In this document: piece after piece, positions 16,465 through 23,260 of the stretch
Position numbering within the stretch: position 1 is the stretch's first letter
Layout of the letters: the number at the start of each line of letters is the position of its first letter
Assembly (NCBI GenBank): GCA_902779945.1
Contig: CACZDN010000001.1
Coordinates: 248,001 to 312,000 of the forward strand
Direction of reading: 5' to 3'
DNA: 64,000 nt
From: Oscillospiraceae bacterium
GTDB lineage: Bacteria > Bacillota > Clostridia > Oscillospirales > Oscillospiraceae
The notes under the pieces: model-generated
Seen by the model: only the letters and a program-made list of their open reading frames with translations
Told to the model about the DNA's origin: nothing
Database searches by the model: none
Translations under genes and position numbers: made by a program

Positions 16465-18120
16465 ATGAAATACGGCAAAAGAGCGACGGGGCTCCTGCTT
16501 GCCATTCTGCTGCTTCTGAGCGTCCTGTCGGGCGCGGCCTTCGCCGAGGGGGAGAGCGGAGGGGAGATCCAAAGCGTCGAGGCGGCAACGGTGGACGAGC
16601 TTTTGAAGGCCATCGCCCCAAACACGGTCATCACGCTCACCGGGCGCAGCTACGACCTCACGCGCGCCACGGGCTACGGCGTCTTCGGCAGCAGATACTA
16701 CGGCTGGAACACGGTCTATGACGACGGGTGCGAGCTGGAGATCAGCCACGTCAAGGGTCTCACGATCCGGGCGGCGCGCCCCGGTACGGAGCTCGTCACC
16801 GTCCCGCGCTACGCAAGCGTTCTCAAATTCACGGACTGCGAGGACGTGACGCTCGAGGGCTTCACCGCCGGCCACACCGACGGGGCCGGCTTCTGCACGG
16901 GCGCGGTGCTGAATATGGAGGACTGCCGCAGCATGCTGGTCGACGGGTGCGAGCTCTACGGCTGCGGCACCTATGGGCTTGAACTCTCGCATTGCCGGGG
17001 CGTCCACGCGGTGAACACGATCATCCGCGACTGCAGCTACGGTGCGCTCTACGCCTCCGGCTGCTCCGATGTGCTGGTGGACGCCTGCCGCATCCACGGC
17101 ATCGAGGGCTACAGCGGCGTCTTCGAGCTCAGCGGCTGCCATGACTGCGCCTGCGTCAACACCCGGATACGCGACTGCGCGATCCCCACGCTTCTCACGC
17201 TCCAGACTGTGAAGAACTTCTATCTCGCGGGCTGTGAGATCCGCTCCAACCATTTCGAAGGCATGTTCGCCTGCCAGGTCTATCCCGCGGTGGTCGAGGG
17301 CTGCGCCTTTGAAAACAACAGCGGCTCCTGGTATCAGGACACCTGGCAGCTGAGCGAACGCGCCGTCGATCCCTCGGGCAGAACATACGACGACGAGGAG
17401 CTCGAGACCCTTGCACTCATGCAGGACGTGAGCTGGACCGCGCCGGAGGAGGCGGAGCTCATCCTGACCGCGCCGGAGCCCGCTGCGGACGGCATGATCC
17501 ACGTCCGCAATGTGGACGAGCTGCTGGCCTCCATCGCGCCGAACACTGTGATCTTCCTCGAGGACGGCGTCTACGATCTCAGCGAAGCCTCGGGCTACGG
17601 CACGCAAGGCGGATATTACTGGTACTGGATGAACTGCTACGACGGCCCGGGCCTTGTGGTCCACAACGTCGAAAACCTCACAATCCGGGCGGGCGGCCCG
17701 CACCGGGCGCGCATCGTCGCGGTCCCGCGCTACTGCGAGGTGATGAGCTTTGAGGGCTGCGCCGGCGTCAGGCTCGAGGGCTTCACGGCGGGCCATACCC
17801 AAAGCCTCGACGACAGCGCCTGCGCGGGCGGCGTGCTGAGCTTCCAGGACAGCCGGAACGTGGAGATCGAGGACTGCTCGCTCTTCGGCTGCGGCACCGT
17901 CGGCGTCTCGGCCATCAGCTGCCGCGATATGCACATCCTCCATACCGAGATCCACGACTGTACCGTTTCTGCCTTCTATTTCATGGGCAGCAGCGACATC
18001 GCGGCCGACGAATGCAACATCCACGACATCGGCGGCGCTTACGGCAATGCCGTCTATCAGTACTACGACTGCAAAAACATCACCGTTGACGGCAGAGCTC
18101 TGTCGGACAACGTGTGGTAA
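16465..18120 (+). CDS. Exported right-handed parallel beta-helix protein with internal duplication
   Basis: 551 aa. Signal peptide MKYGKRATGLLLAILLLLSV with cleavage near AFAEG. The rest is two homologous halves, about residues 35-330 and 350-551. Each starts with VDELL-IAPNTVI-L, then (L)TIRA..P..., VPRY, LEGFTAGHT, and rows of 20-24 residues with C/D-C motifs (DCRSMLVDGCELYGCG; DSRNVEIEDCSLFGCG). This is the pattern of pectate-lyase-like beta-helices; the second half is shorter by several rows. No catalytic Asp/Arg arrangement could be assigned, so a binding role is as likely as an enzyme. ATG 16465 follows AAAGGAG; the upstream in-frame ATG at 16444 has no ribosome site. No wall anchor. 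Confidence 0.85.
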   Translation: MKYGKRATGLLLAILLLLSVLSGAAFAEGESGGEIQSVEAATVDELLKAIAPNTVITLTGRSYDLTRATGYGVFGSRYYGWNTVYDDGCELEISHVKGLTIRAARPGTELVTVPRYASVLKFTDCEDVTLEGFTAGHTDGAGFCTGAVLNMEDCRSMLVDGCELYGCGTYGLELSHCRGVHAVNTIIRDCSYGALYASGCSDVLVDACRIHGIEGYSGVFELSGCHDCACVNTRIRDCAIPTLLTLQTVKNFYLAGCEIRSNHFEGMFACQVYPAVVEGCAFENNSGSWYQDTWQLSERAVDPSGRTYDDEELETLALMQDVSWTAPEEAELILTAPEPAADGMIHVRNVDELLASIAPNTVIFLEDGVYDLSEASGYGTQGGYYWYWMNCYDGPGLVVHNVENLTIRAGGPHRARIVAVPRYCEVMSFEGCAGVRLEGFTAGHTQSLDDSACAGGVLSFQDSRNVEIEDCSLFGCGTVGVSAISCRDMHILHTEIHDCTVSAFYFMGSSDIAADECNIHDIGGAYGNAVYQYYDCKNITVDGRALSDNVW

Positions 18121-18170
18121 GACCGGCAAAGCACGCGGCCATCGAACAAGACGAAGAATCCGGCTGTCAT

Positions 18171-18296
18171 ATGTCCAGACAGCCGGGCGCACCTCATGCC
18201 TGCCGTGGGGGGCCTGCCCCTCACGGGGATGCCGGCGTACCGTTTCTTTGAGATACGCGGCGTAACGCCGCCCGGCTGCGGATTTGCCGGACACAT
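18171..18296. repeat. Inverted-repeat segment of unknown nature
   Basis: ATGTCCAGACAGCCGGGCG at the left and CGCCCGGCTGCGG...GGACACAT at the right are imperfect inverted repeats. Between them are two further hairpins (around GCCTGCCGTGGGGGGCCTG and GCGGCGTAACGCCGC). It could be a mobile hairpin element or a structured RNA. Confidence 0.5.
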
Positions 18297-18376
18297 ATAC
18301 TTGCATGTTACCGATTACCGCGCGGGCCGTTCGTGAACGGCCTCTACGGCGAAAACGACACCGCGTATGAAATAGT

Positions 18377-18460
18377 CGTAGGGGCCGATGCCCTCATCGG
18401 CCCGCCGTTTTGCGGCAATACACGTCATTCGGCGGGTCGATCAGAGGATCGACCCCTACG
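18377..18460. repeat. 'GTAGGGGC' intergenic inverted repeat
   Basis: CGTAGGGGCCGATG at the left and GATCGACCCCTACG at the right are inverted, with inner hairpins CGATGCCCTCATCG and GTCGATCAGAGGATCGAC. A related element lies at 55661-55730. Confidence 0.65.
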
Positions 18461-18514
18461 GCCTTTCTTCTGTTCAAGATTTATGTTTTATGGCTTTGCA
18501 AAGCATCCCAGCTT

Positions 18515-18606
18515 GTCATCCTGAGCGGAGCAAAGCGAAGTCGAAGGATCTTTCTTTCACACAAACCGGAAAAAGATGCTTCGTCGCTTCGCTCCTCAGA
18601 ATGACA
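18515..18606. repeat. 'TCATCCTGAGC' intergenic inverted repeat
   Basis: TGTCATCCTGAGCGGAGC at the left and GCTCCTCAGAATGACA at the right are inverted, about 92 bp in all; the AAAGCGAAG/CTTCG inner part also pairs. Same family as 10349-10429. Confidence 0.65.
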
Positions 18607-18615
18607 GAACACAAA

Positions 18616-19020
18616 AACAGGACCCATCCGATGGATGAGTCCTGTTTCTTTGATGCGAGAGAGGAGACTTGCGTGCATTTCCGCCTTGCGGGAGAGGGCG
18701 GAAATAAAGGAATCGACCGGCGTGCGCACCGGTCGATGAAGCCGCCCCAGGCGGCTTCGATGACAGATTCAAGTCTCCTCTCGATAAGAAACAGGACCCA
18801 TCCGATGGATGAGTCCTGTTTCTTTGGTGCGAGAGAGGAGACTTGCATGCATTTCCGCCTTGCGGGAGAGGGCGGAAATAAAGGAATCGACCGGTGTGCG
18901 CACCGGTCGATGAAGCCGCCCCCGGCGGCTTCGATGACAGATTCAAGTCTCCTCTCGATAAAAAAACAGGACCCATCCGATGGATGAGTCCTGTTTCTTT
19001 GGTGCGAGAGAGGAGACTTG
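18616..19020. repeat. Tandem array of about 175 bp carrying copies of the tRNA-Leu 3' end and terminator
   Basis: The hairpin AACAGGACCCATCC / GGATGAGTCCTGTTT starts at 18616, 18790 and 18965 (periods 174 and 175). Each is followed by GCGAGAGAGGAGACTTG (18655, 18829, 19004); the last is the true 3' end of the tRNA gene. Between them are a TTTCCGCC/GGCGGAAA hairpin, an ATCGACCGG/CCGGTCGAT hairpin and a GAAGCCGCC/GGCGGCTTC hairpin. A reversed copy of the tRNA end (CAAGTCTCCTCTCGATA) precedes the second and third hairpins, so each unit can fold into a long cruciform. Confidence 0.9.
18960..18996 (-). terminator. Terminator of tRNA-Leu
   Basis: Minus-strand hairpin AAACAGGAC-CATCC / GGATG-GTCCTGTTT followed by a T run (18966-18960), beginning 4 nt after the CCA end of the tRNA. 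Confidence 0.85.
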
Positions 19021-19084
19021 AACTCCCACGTCGGTTGACACACGCCCCTCAAACGTGCCTGTCTACCTGTTCCAGCACTCTCGC
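19000..19084 (-). tRNA. tRNA-Leu (anticodon GAG), CCA encoded
   Basis: 85 nt on the minus strand. The acceptor arm is GCGAGAG / CTCTCGC, the D arm CTG...CAG with GGTAGA, the anticodon stem CACGT / GCGTG with loop TTGAGGG (anticodon GAG), a class II variable arm (TGTCAACCGACG), T loop TTCAAGT and the end ACCA. The long variable arm and GAG anticodon identify leucine. A consensus promoter lies upstream and a hairpin terminator immediately downstream. Confidence 0.95.
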
Positions 19085-19111
19085 AGCTTTGCCTCGCTTA
19101 AGGCAAGGGGT

Positions 19112-19139
19112 ATTATAGCAGATTCTCCGGTTTTGTCAA
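19112..19139 (-). promoter_or_regulatory. Promoter of tRNA-Leu, inside the 3' end of the glycosyltransferase gene
   Basis: TTGACA (19139-19134) and TATAAT (19117-19112) on the minus strand, 16 bp apart, both exact consensus. The -10 overlaps the stop codon of the gene ending at 19113, and transcription would start near 19105, about 20 bp before the tRNA. Confidence 0.9.
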
Positions 19140-20369
19140 GGCAGAATTTTCGGTTTTTTGAAATTCGTGCCCGCCGCCTGCCGCCGTCTCCTGCAGGAGC
19201 CGGACAAAGCCCAGGACGATCGCGGCGATCACCGCGCGCGCACCGTGATCCACATAGAGGAGAAAGCGCATCCTGAAGTAGGCATAGTAGCTGAGCAGGG
19301 AGGCGTACTGCATCAAAAGGGCGCAGGGGACGCAGAGCAGGCAGCCGAAGCCCAGCACGACCGAGAGCACGTCCGCGCCGAAAAAGTAGCGGTCATGCAT
19401 GTGCGGCAGCAGAAAGGGGATGCCCGCCGCAAACAGGAAGGCCGCGGCGACCACGGCGCGCGGACTCAGACGGCGGCGGCGGAAGAAGCAGACCAGCAGA
19501 AGCGAGAGCATATACGTGACCGCGCCGACGATGCCGAGATTGGCCGCGTCCTGCGTCTGCGGAGAGCGCCAGAAGAAGGCGTAGATCGAGGGGGAGTTGT
19601 AGTTGAGGGCGCTGCCGACGCTGTCCGCCTGCGAGAGGTAGAGCGTCAGCGTCTCCAGGAAGGGCTTGCCCAGCAGGACAGCGGGCAGCACGAGCGCGAT
19701 ATAAAACAGCGGAAACAGCGCGAAGTGCCACAGCCGACAGCTCCCGCGAAACCACAGTACCGCCATGACCGGCAGCAGAAACACGGCCTGGAGCTTGAAG
19801 CCGAAGGACAGCGCAAAGCACAGCACCGATAAAACCGGCCTGTCCGACAGCGCAAGCCACAGTCCCAGCAGCGCGAGCGACACATAGATGCTGTCGCACT
19901 GGCCCCAGAGCGCGCCGTTGAGCACCACCGTCGGGAGAAAGAGCACCGCGAAAAAGCAGCACAGCCGGCTCCGTGTTCCGCCGCCGCAGAGGGCGAGCAG
20001 GGAAGACGCCGCAAAGGCGAGCACCACGTCGAAGAAGATGCTCAGAAGCTTGATGAGAAACAGGTCCCGGATCGGCAGATACGAGAAGAAGCAGAGAAAA
20101 TACAGATACGGGATGTTGTAGTTGCCGAGGGGGTAGGACAGGGAGCGAAAGCCGAGATTGTCCCGGTAAAAGGCGACCCACTTGCTCAGAAAATCCTGAT
20201 AGTCCAGCGTCTCATAGGGCAGGCACCAGGCCCGCAGCAGGAAGGCCGCCGCGGTCAGCATGGCGGAGAGGATATACGCCCGCCGCGTCGTCAGAAGACC
20301 CGCGCGCCAGAGCAGAAAGTACGCCAGGCACGCCTCCAGCGCGAGCAGCAGACAGGTAGCCAGATCCAT
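19113..20369 (-). CDS. Polytopic membrane glycosyltransferase-like protein (GT-C fold, Gpi18/GT87-like)
   Basis: 418 aa with about ten hydrophobic segments. Motifs seen in lipid-linked-sugar mannosyltransferase relatives are YQDFLSKWVAFYRD-LG in the first outside loop, and LNGALWGQCDSIYVSLALL, whose WGQCD acidic motif is typical. Later GFKLQAVFLLPV and LYLSQADSVGSALNYNSPSIY follow the same family pattern. Members transfer sugars from polyprenyl-phosphate donors on the outer membrane face; donor and acceptor are unknown here. ATG 20369 is preferred to the more upstream 20402, because GGAGG lies 7 nt before it. It is divergent from the transporter at 20592 and followed by tRNA-Leu. Confidence 0.78.
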   Translation of the reverse strand: MDLATCLLLALEACLAYFLLWRAGLLTTRRAYILSAMLTAAAFLLRAWCLPYETLDYQDFLSKWVAFYRDNLGFRSLSYPLGNYNIPYLYFLCFFSYLPIRDLFLIKLLSIFFDVVLAFAASSLLALCGGGTRSRLCCFFAVLFLPTVVLNGALWGQCDSIYVSLALLGLWLALSDRPVLSVLCFALSFGFKLQAVFLLPVMAVLWFRGSCRLWHFALFPLFYIALVLPAVLLGKPFLETLTLYLSQADSVGSALNYNSPSIYAFFWRSPQTQDAANLGIVGAVTYMLSLLLVCFFRRRRLSPRAVVAAAFLFAAGIPFLLPHMHDRYFFGADVLSVVLGFGCLLCVPCALLMQYASLLSYYAYFRMRFLLYVDHGARAVIAAIVLGFVRLLQETAAGGGHEFQKTENSALTKPENLL

Positions 20370-20459
20370 AAAACAGCCTCCGAAACGATAGGATAACGTC
20401 AATAGTATATCACATCCGCCGCAAAAGTACCATAGCGAGATTTGCGTGCCTTTTTTCCT

Positions 20460-20488
20460 TTGACAATTCTGCGCCGCTGTGTTACGAT
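20460..20488 (+). promoter_or_regulatory. Promoter of the ArsB/NhaD-type transporter gene
   Basis: TTGACA (20460-20465) and TACGAT (20483-20488), spacer 17 bp. The leader is about 95 nt. Confidence 0.75.
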
Positions 20489-20498
20489 ACCGCCATAT

Positions 20499-20570
20499 GA
20501 GGGAGCAGCCGGCGTCCGAAGCGGCGGGACTTTTACCAGCGGGAAAACGGCCCGGCGGTAAAGGTCTCTT
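20499..20570 (+). other. Structured 5' leader of the transporter mRNA
   Basis: GACTTTTACC (20528-20537) pairs with GGTAAAGGTC (20557-20566) over ten positions, enclosing a GGG/CCC inner stem; a GUCC/GGGAC stem precedes it and a U-rich stretch (TCTCTTTTATTAT) follows. A leading GGGAGCAG recalls yybP-ykoY manganese riboswitches, but the other conserved parts of that motif are not seen. Leader structure is seen; a riboswitch is only a suggestion. Confidence 0.35.
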
Positions 20571-20591
20571 TTATTATCAGGGAGGGTTATT

Positions 20592-21899
20592 ATGATTCCG
20601 GCTTTGATCGTGTTTGTTGTGACGTACATCCTTATGCTGAGCTTTCAGAAGTGGCGGCCCTGGATCGCGCTGGGCGCGGCGGTCGTGATGCTGATTCTCG
20701 GCGCGCTGGGCTTCTTTGCGATGACGCCGCTTTCGGCGCTGGGCGCGGTGGACTACAATGTGCTGCTGATGATCTCGTCGACCATGTGCATCGTGACGCT
20801 CTTTATCGAGAGCCGTATGCCCGCCCGCCTTGCGGAGCTGATGATGGCGAAAGTGCCGAACGTCATGTGGGCCGTCACGGTGCTGAGCCTGTTTGCCGGC
20901 GTTGTCAGCGCCTTTGTCGACAACGTGGCCACGCTTCTGATGGTGGCCCCCGTCGGGCTTGCGATCTCGCGCAAGCTCAAGATCTCGCCCGTCCCGGTGC
21001 TTATCGCCATTTCGGTCTCCTCCAATCTCCAGGGGGCCGCCACCCTCGTCGGCGACACCACGAGCATCCTGCTTGGCGGCTTTGCCAACATGAACTTCAT
21101 GGAGTTCTTCTGGTTCCACGGCAGGCCGGGCATTTTCTGGAGCACGGAGCTGGGCGCGCTGACCTCGCTGCTGGTGCTGATGTTCCTGTTTCGCGGCTAC
21201 CGGGAGAAGGTCGAATGCAAGGTAGAGACCGTGGTCGACGATCTGGTGCCGAGCTGGCTCATGATCGGGACGGTGCTCCTGCTCATCTGCATGTCCTTCG
21301 TGCCGGAGCCGGAGGGCGGCACGCTGAAAACCCTGCACGGCCTGCGCAGCGGCCTGTCCTGCGCGTTCTGCGCGATCGTCGGCCTCGTCCGCCAGAGCGT
21401 GCGCGAGCGCTCCGCCGCCCCCTTCAGGCGGGCGGCCAAAGAGCTTGACACGGACACGCTGTTGCTGCTCTTCGGCCTTTTCATGGTGATCGAGGGCATA
21501 CGCGCCGCCGGGGTCATCGACGCGGTGGCGGAGCTCTTCTACCGTACCGCGGGCAACAACCCCCTGCTGCTCTATACGCTGATCGTCGGCGCGTCGGTGC
21601 TGCTCTCGGCCTTTATCGACAACATCCCCTACGTCGCCACCATGCTGCCCGTGGTGCAGAGCATCGCCCTGCTGATGGGCGAGGACCCGACGGTCTACTA
21701 CTTCGGCCTGCTGACGGGCGCGACGCTCGGCGGCAACCTCACGCCCATCGGAGCCTCGGCCAACATCACGGCCATCGGCATCCTTCGCAAAAACGGGGAG
21801 GAGGTCACGACAAACGACTTCCTGCGCATCGGCGTGCCCTTCACGCTGACGGCGGTGATCGTCGGCGCGGCGTTCATCTGGCTCGTCTGGGGCTATTGA
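20592..21899 (+). CDS. ArsB/NhaD/SLC13-type ion transporter
   Basis: 435 aa, about eleven TM segments in two inverted halves. Each half has the family's discontinuous-helix motifs: SAFVDNVATLLMVAPVG with SSNLQGAATLVGDTTSILLG in the first, and SAFIDNIPYVATMLPVV with GATLGGNLTPIGASANI in the second. The ion-transporter superfamily includes arsenite, Na+/H+ and dicarboxylate carriers; the paired DN(V/I) and NL.(G/P) motifs point to a cation-coupled anion carrier or antiporter. Substrate cannot be assigned. ATG follows GGGAGGGTTATT. It has its own promoter and is followed by two small membrane-protein genes, 40 bp and then overlapping. Confidence 0.85.
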   Translation: MIPALIVFVVTYILMLSFQKWRPWIALGAAVVMLILGALGFFAMTPLSALGAVDYNVLLMISSTMCIVTLFIESRMPARLAELMMAKVPNVMWAVTVLSLFAGVVSAFVDNVATLLMVAPVGLAISRKLKISPVPVLIAISVSSNLQGAATLVGDTTSILLGGFANMNFMEFFWFHGRPGIFWSTELGALTSLLVLMFLFRGYREKVECKVETVVDDLVPSWLMIGTVLLLICMSFVPEPEGGTLKTLHGLRSGLSCAFCAIVGLVRQSVRERSAAPFRRAAKELDTDTLLLLFGLFMVIEGIRAAGVIDAVAELFYRTAGNNPLLLYTLIVGASVLLSAFIDNIPYVATMLPVVQSIALLMGEDPTVYYFGLLTGATLGGNLTPIGASANITAIGILRKNGEEVTTNDFLRIGVPFTLTAVIVGAAFIWLVWGY

Positions 21900-21939
21900 A
21901 TATCGACACGGTTTACATAAAAACGTTGGAGGATAGGAC

Positions 21940-22191
21940 ATGAAAAAGGGCGGAATCGGCATTCTTGTTTTCCTGATCGTGGCGCTGCTTGTCGCGTTTC
22001 TGGCCATGAAGGCGATGCAGAATCCCGCGGGTCTGACCGAAAAGCTTGAGGAGAAGGCGGAGAATGCGGTACAGCAGGCGGCGGACACCGTCGGCGACGC
22101 GATCCAGAACATCGACCTCGGGGGCGCCGTACAGAACAGCGGCCTGCTTGAGACCCTGCAGGACGCGTTCTCAAAGATCGGCGGTGCCTGA
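21940..22191 (+). CDS. Small single-TM membrane protein, function unknown
   Basis: 83 aa: N-terminal TM segment GIGILVFLIVALLVAFLAM, then an amphipathic helix EKLEEKAENAVQQAADTVGDAIQN and a Gly-rich end. TTGGAGGATAG lies just before the ATG. It overlaps the next gene by 1 bp (stop/start TGATG), so the two products are probably made together. No family recognised. Confidence 0.75.
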   Translation: MKKGGIGILVFLIVALLVAFLAMKAMQNPAGLTEKLEEKAENAVQQAADTVGDAIQNIDLGGAVQNSGLLETLQDAFSKIGGA

Positions 22192-23006
22192 TGAACCCGA
22201 ACAGCACGAATCCCCTGATGTTCATTCTGGAGGCGGACCCCGCGCGCTATCTCAAGACCAGGGCCGCGGCGCTGCTCGCGCTGCTCAAGCTCATCGAGGG
22301 CGTTGCCGCCGTCTGGTGCGTCTCACAGATGATCGCTTTCCTGCGCGCGTTCGCCGCGGATTCGGGCGGGGCGCTGCCGGTTGACGCGGTCAAGAGCGTG
22401 CTCCCGTATGAGCTGACGGCGCTGCTCCCGCAAGGGACGCTCCCATCCGGCGGCGCAGTCGGGACGGCGCTCACCGCACTGGCGGCGCTCTGCCTGCTCG
22501 CGGAGCTCGCGTGCCTCGCACTGGAGGGCTTTGCCGCCCCGTATCTGTGCTTCGCTCTGGGCGGCGCGAAGCTTTTCAGCGTCACGCGCAAGACAGCGTT
22601 TTTCGCCTCCGTCGGCCTCGCCCTGAGCGTGACGCTGTCCTGCGTCGTGTCGGCGTATGACGCGGTCACGGGCGGCGCAGAGCTGCGCGTGCTGCTGTGG
22701 CCGGCACTGGTCACGGTGGGCTGCGCGCTCCTGCTCTGGCTGTACGTGTCCTATAACCGGGGCGCCTCCGCCGTGATCGCGGCGATCGAATATGAGATCC
22801 GCCTGGGCTTCAAGGAGAGCGTACCGAAGGAGCTGAAACTCGGACGGGACTCCTTTCTCCTGTGCGTTATATTCCTGGCGGCCGCGGCGGCGCTCTGCGC
22901 CTTCGTCGACTGGCGGATGTACGCAAACGCCATTCCCGTACTGCTGGCGCTCAAATACGGCGTGGCCCGGAAAAGCTGGCTGCGTTTTCGCCGCTGTCAC
23001 CGGTAA
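22191..23006 (+). CDS. Multi-pass membrane protein, function unknown
   Basis: 271 aa with about five hydrophobic segments (near residues 25-50, 95-125, 140-160, 168-190, 217-240), an internal stretch GASAVIAAIEYEIRLGFKESVP between TM segments, and a basic C-terminus (KSWLRFRRCHR). It overlaps the 83-aa protein gene by 1 bp and is followed by a strong terminator. No family recognised. Confidence 0.75.
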   Translation: MNPNSTNPLMFILEADPARYLKTRAAALLALLKLIEGVAAVWCVSQMIAFLRAFAADSGGALPVDAVKSVLPYELTALLPQGTLPSGGAVGTALTALAALCLLAELACLALEGFAAPYLCFALGGAKLFSVTRKTAFFASVGLALSVTLSCVVSAYDAVTGGAELRVLLWPALVTVGCALLLWLYVSYNRGASAVIAAIEYEIRLGFKESVPKELKLGRDSFLLCVIFLAAAAALCAFVDWRMYANAIPVLLALKYGVARKSWLRFRRCHR

Positions 23007-23030
23007 TCCATCATCCAACCCGCTCGCATC

Positions 23031-23076
23031 GGGCGGGCGCGCTGACTGCTTCGGCGCGCCTGCCCGGTGTTTTTTT
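23031..23076 (+). terminator. Rho-independent terminator after the transporter operon
   Basis: Stem GGGCGGGCGCGC (23031-23042) / GCGCGCCTGCCC (23054-23065), then GGTG and seven T residues. It starts 25 bp after the stop at 23006. Confidence 0.88.
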
Positions 23077-23136
23077 GCGCCGCGGCATGGAAAACCCATT
23101 TTTTCCTGCTGCAAACCGCCTTTGTTCACTTGCATA

Positions 23137-23165
23137 TTGGGAAAAATTGTGGTACTTTATATTAT
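23137..23165 (+). promoter_or_regulatory. Candidate promoter of the giant exported protein gene
   Basis: TTGGGA (23137-23142) and TATTAT (23160-23165), spacer 17 bp, in the only A/T-rich stretch of the 254-bp gap. The leader would be about 90 nt and contains no other obvious signal apart from the GGAG ribosome site at 23250-23253. Confidence 0.5.
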
Positions 23166-23260
23166 GTAAAATTGCGTGGAGTGTACCCATTTCAGGGGCG
23201 GCTCTGCTTGCGGAAAAACAAGACCGCGTCCCGGCGCGGAATGAAATATGGAGTATTGCC

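Larger units (their letters stand above)
18121..18605. other. Repeat-rich intergenic region without genes
   Basis: No coding region is supported. It holds a G/C-rich inverted-repeat segment (18171-18296), a 'GTAGGGGC' inverted repeat (18377-18460) and a 'TCATCCTGAGC' repeat (18515-18606), followed by the tRNA-tail array. Confidence 0.75.

Noticed and set aside
18616..19020. CRISPR array
   Set aside because: Repeat period is 175 bp, the intervening sequences are the same in each unit, and no cas genes are nearby.
18388..19052. Open frames on both strands encoding repeated MDESCFF/KKQDSSIGWVLFL-type peptides
   Set aside because: They are translations of the tRNA-tail tandem repeat; hairpins explain the sequence and no start signals are present.
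20499..20570. yybP-ykoY manganese riboswitch
   Set aside because: Only the GGGAGCAG opening fits; the second conserved strand expected in that family was not found, so it is reported only as a structured leader.
22862..23260. Upstream extension of the giant protein frame
   Set aside because: It overlaps the 271-aa membrane protein gene and a terminator, lacks a ribosome site, and the signal peptide begins at 23261.
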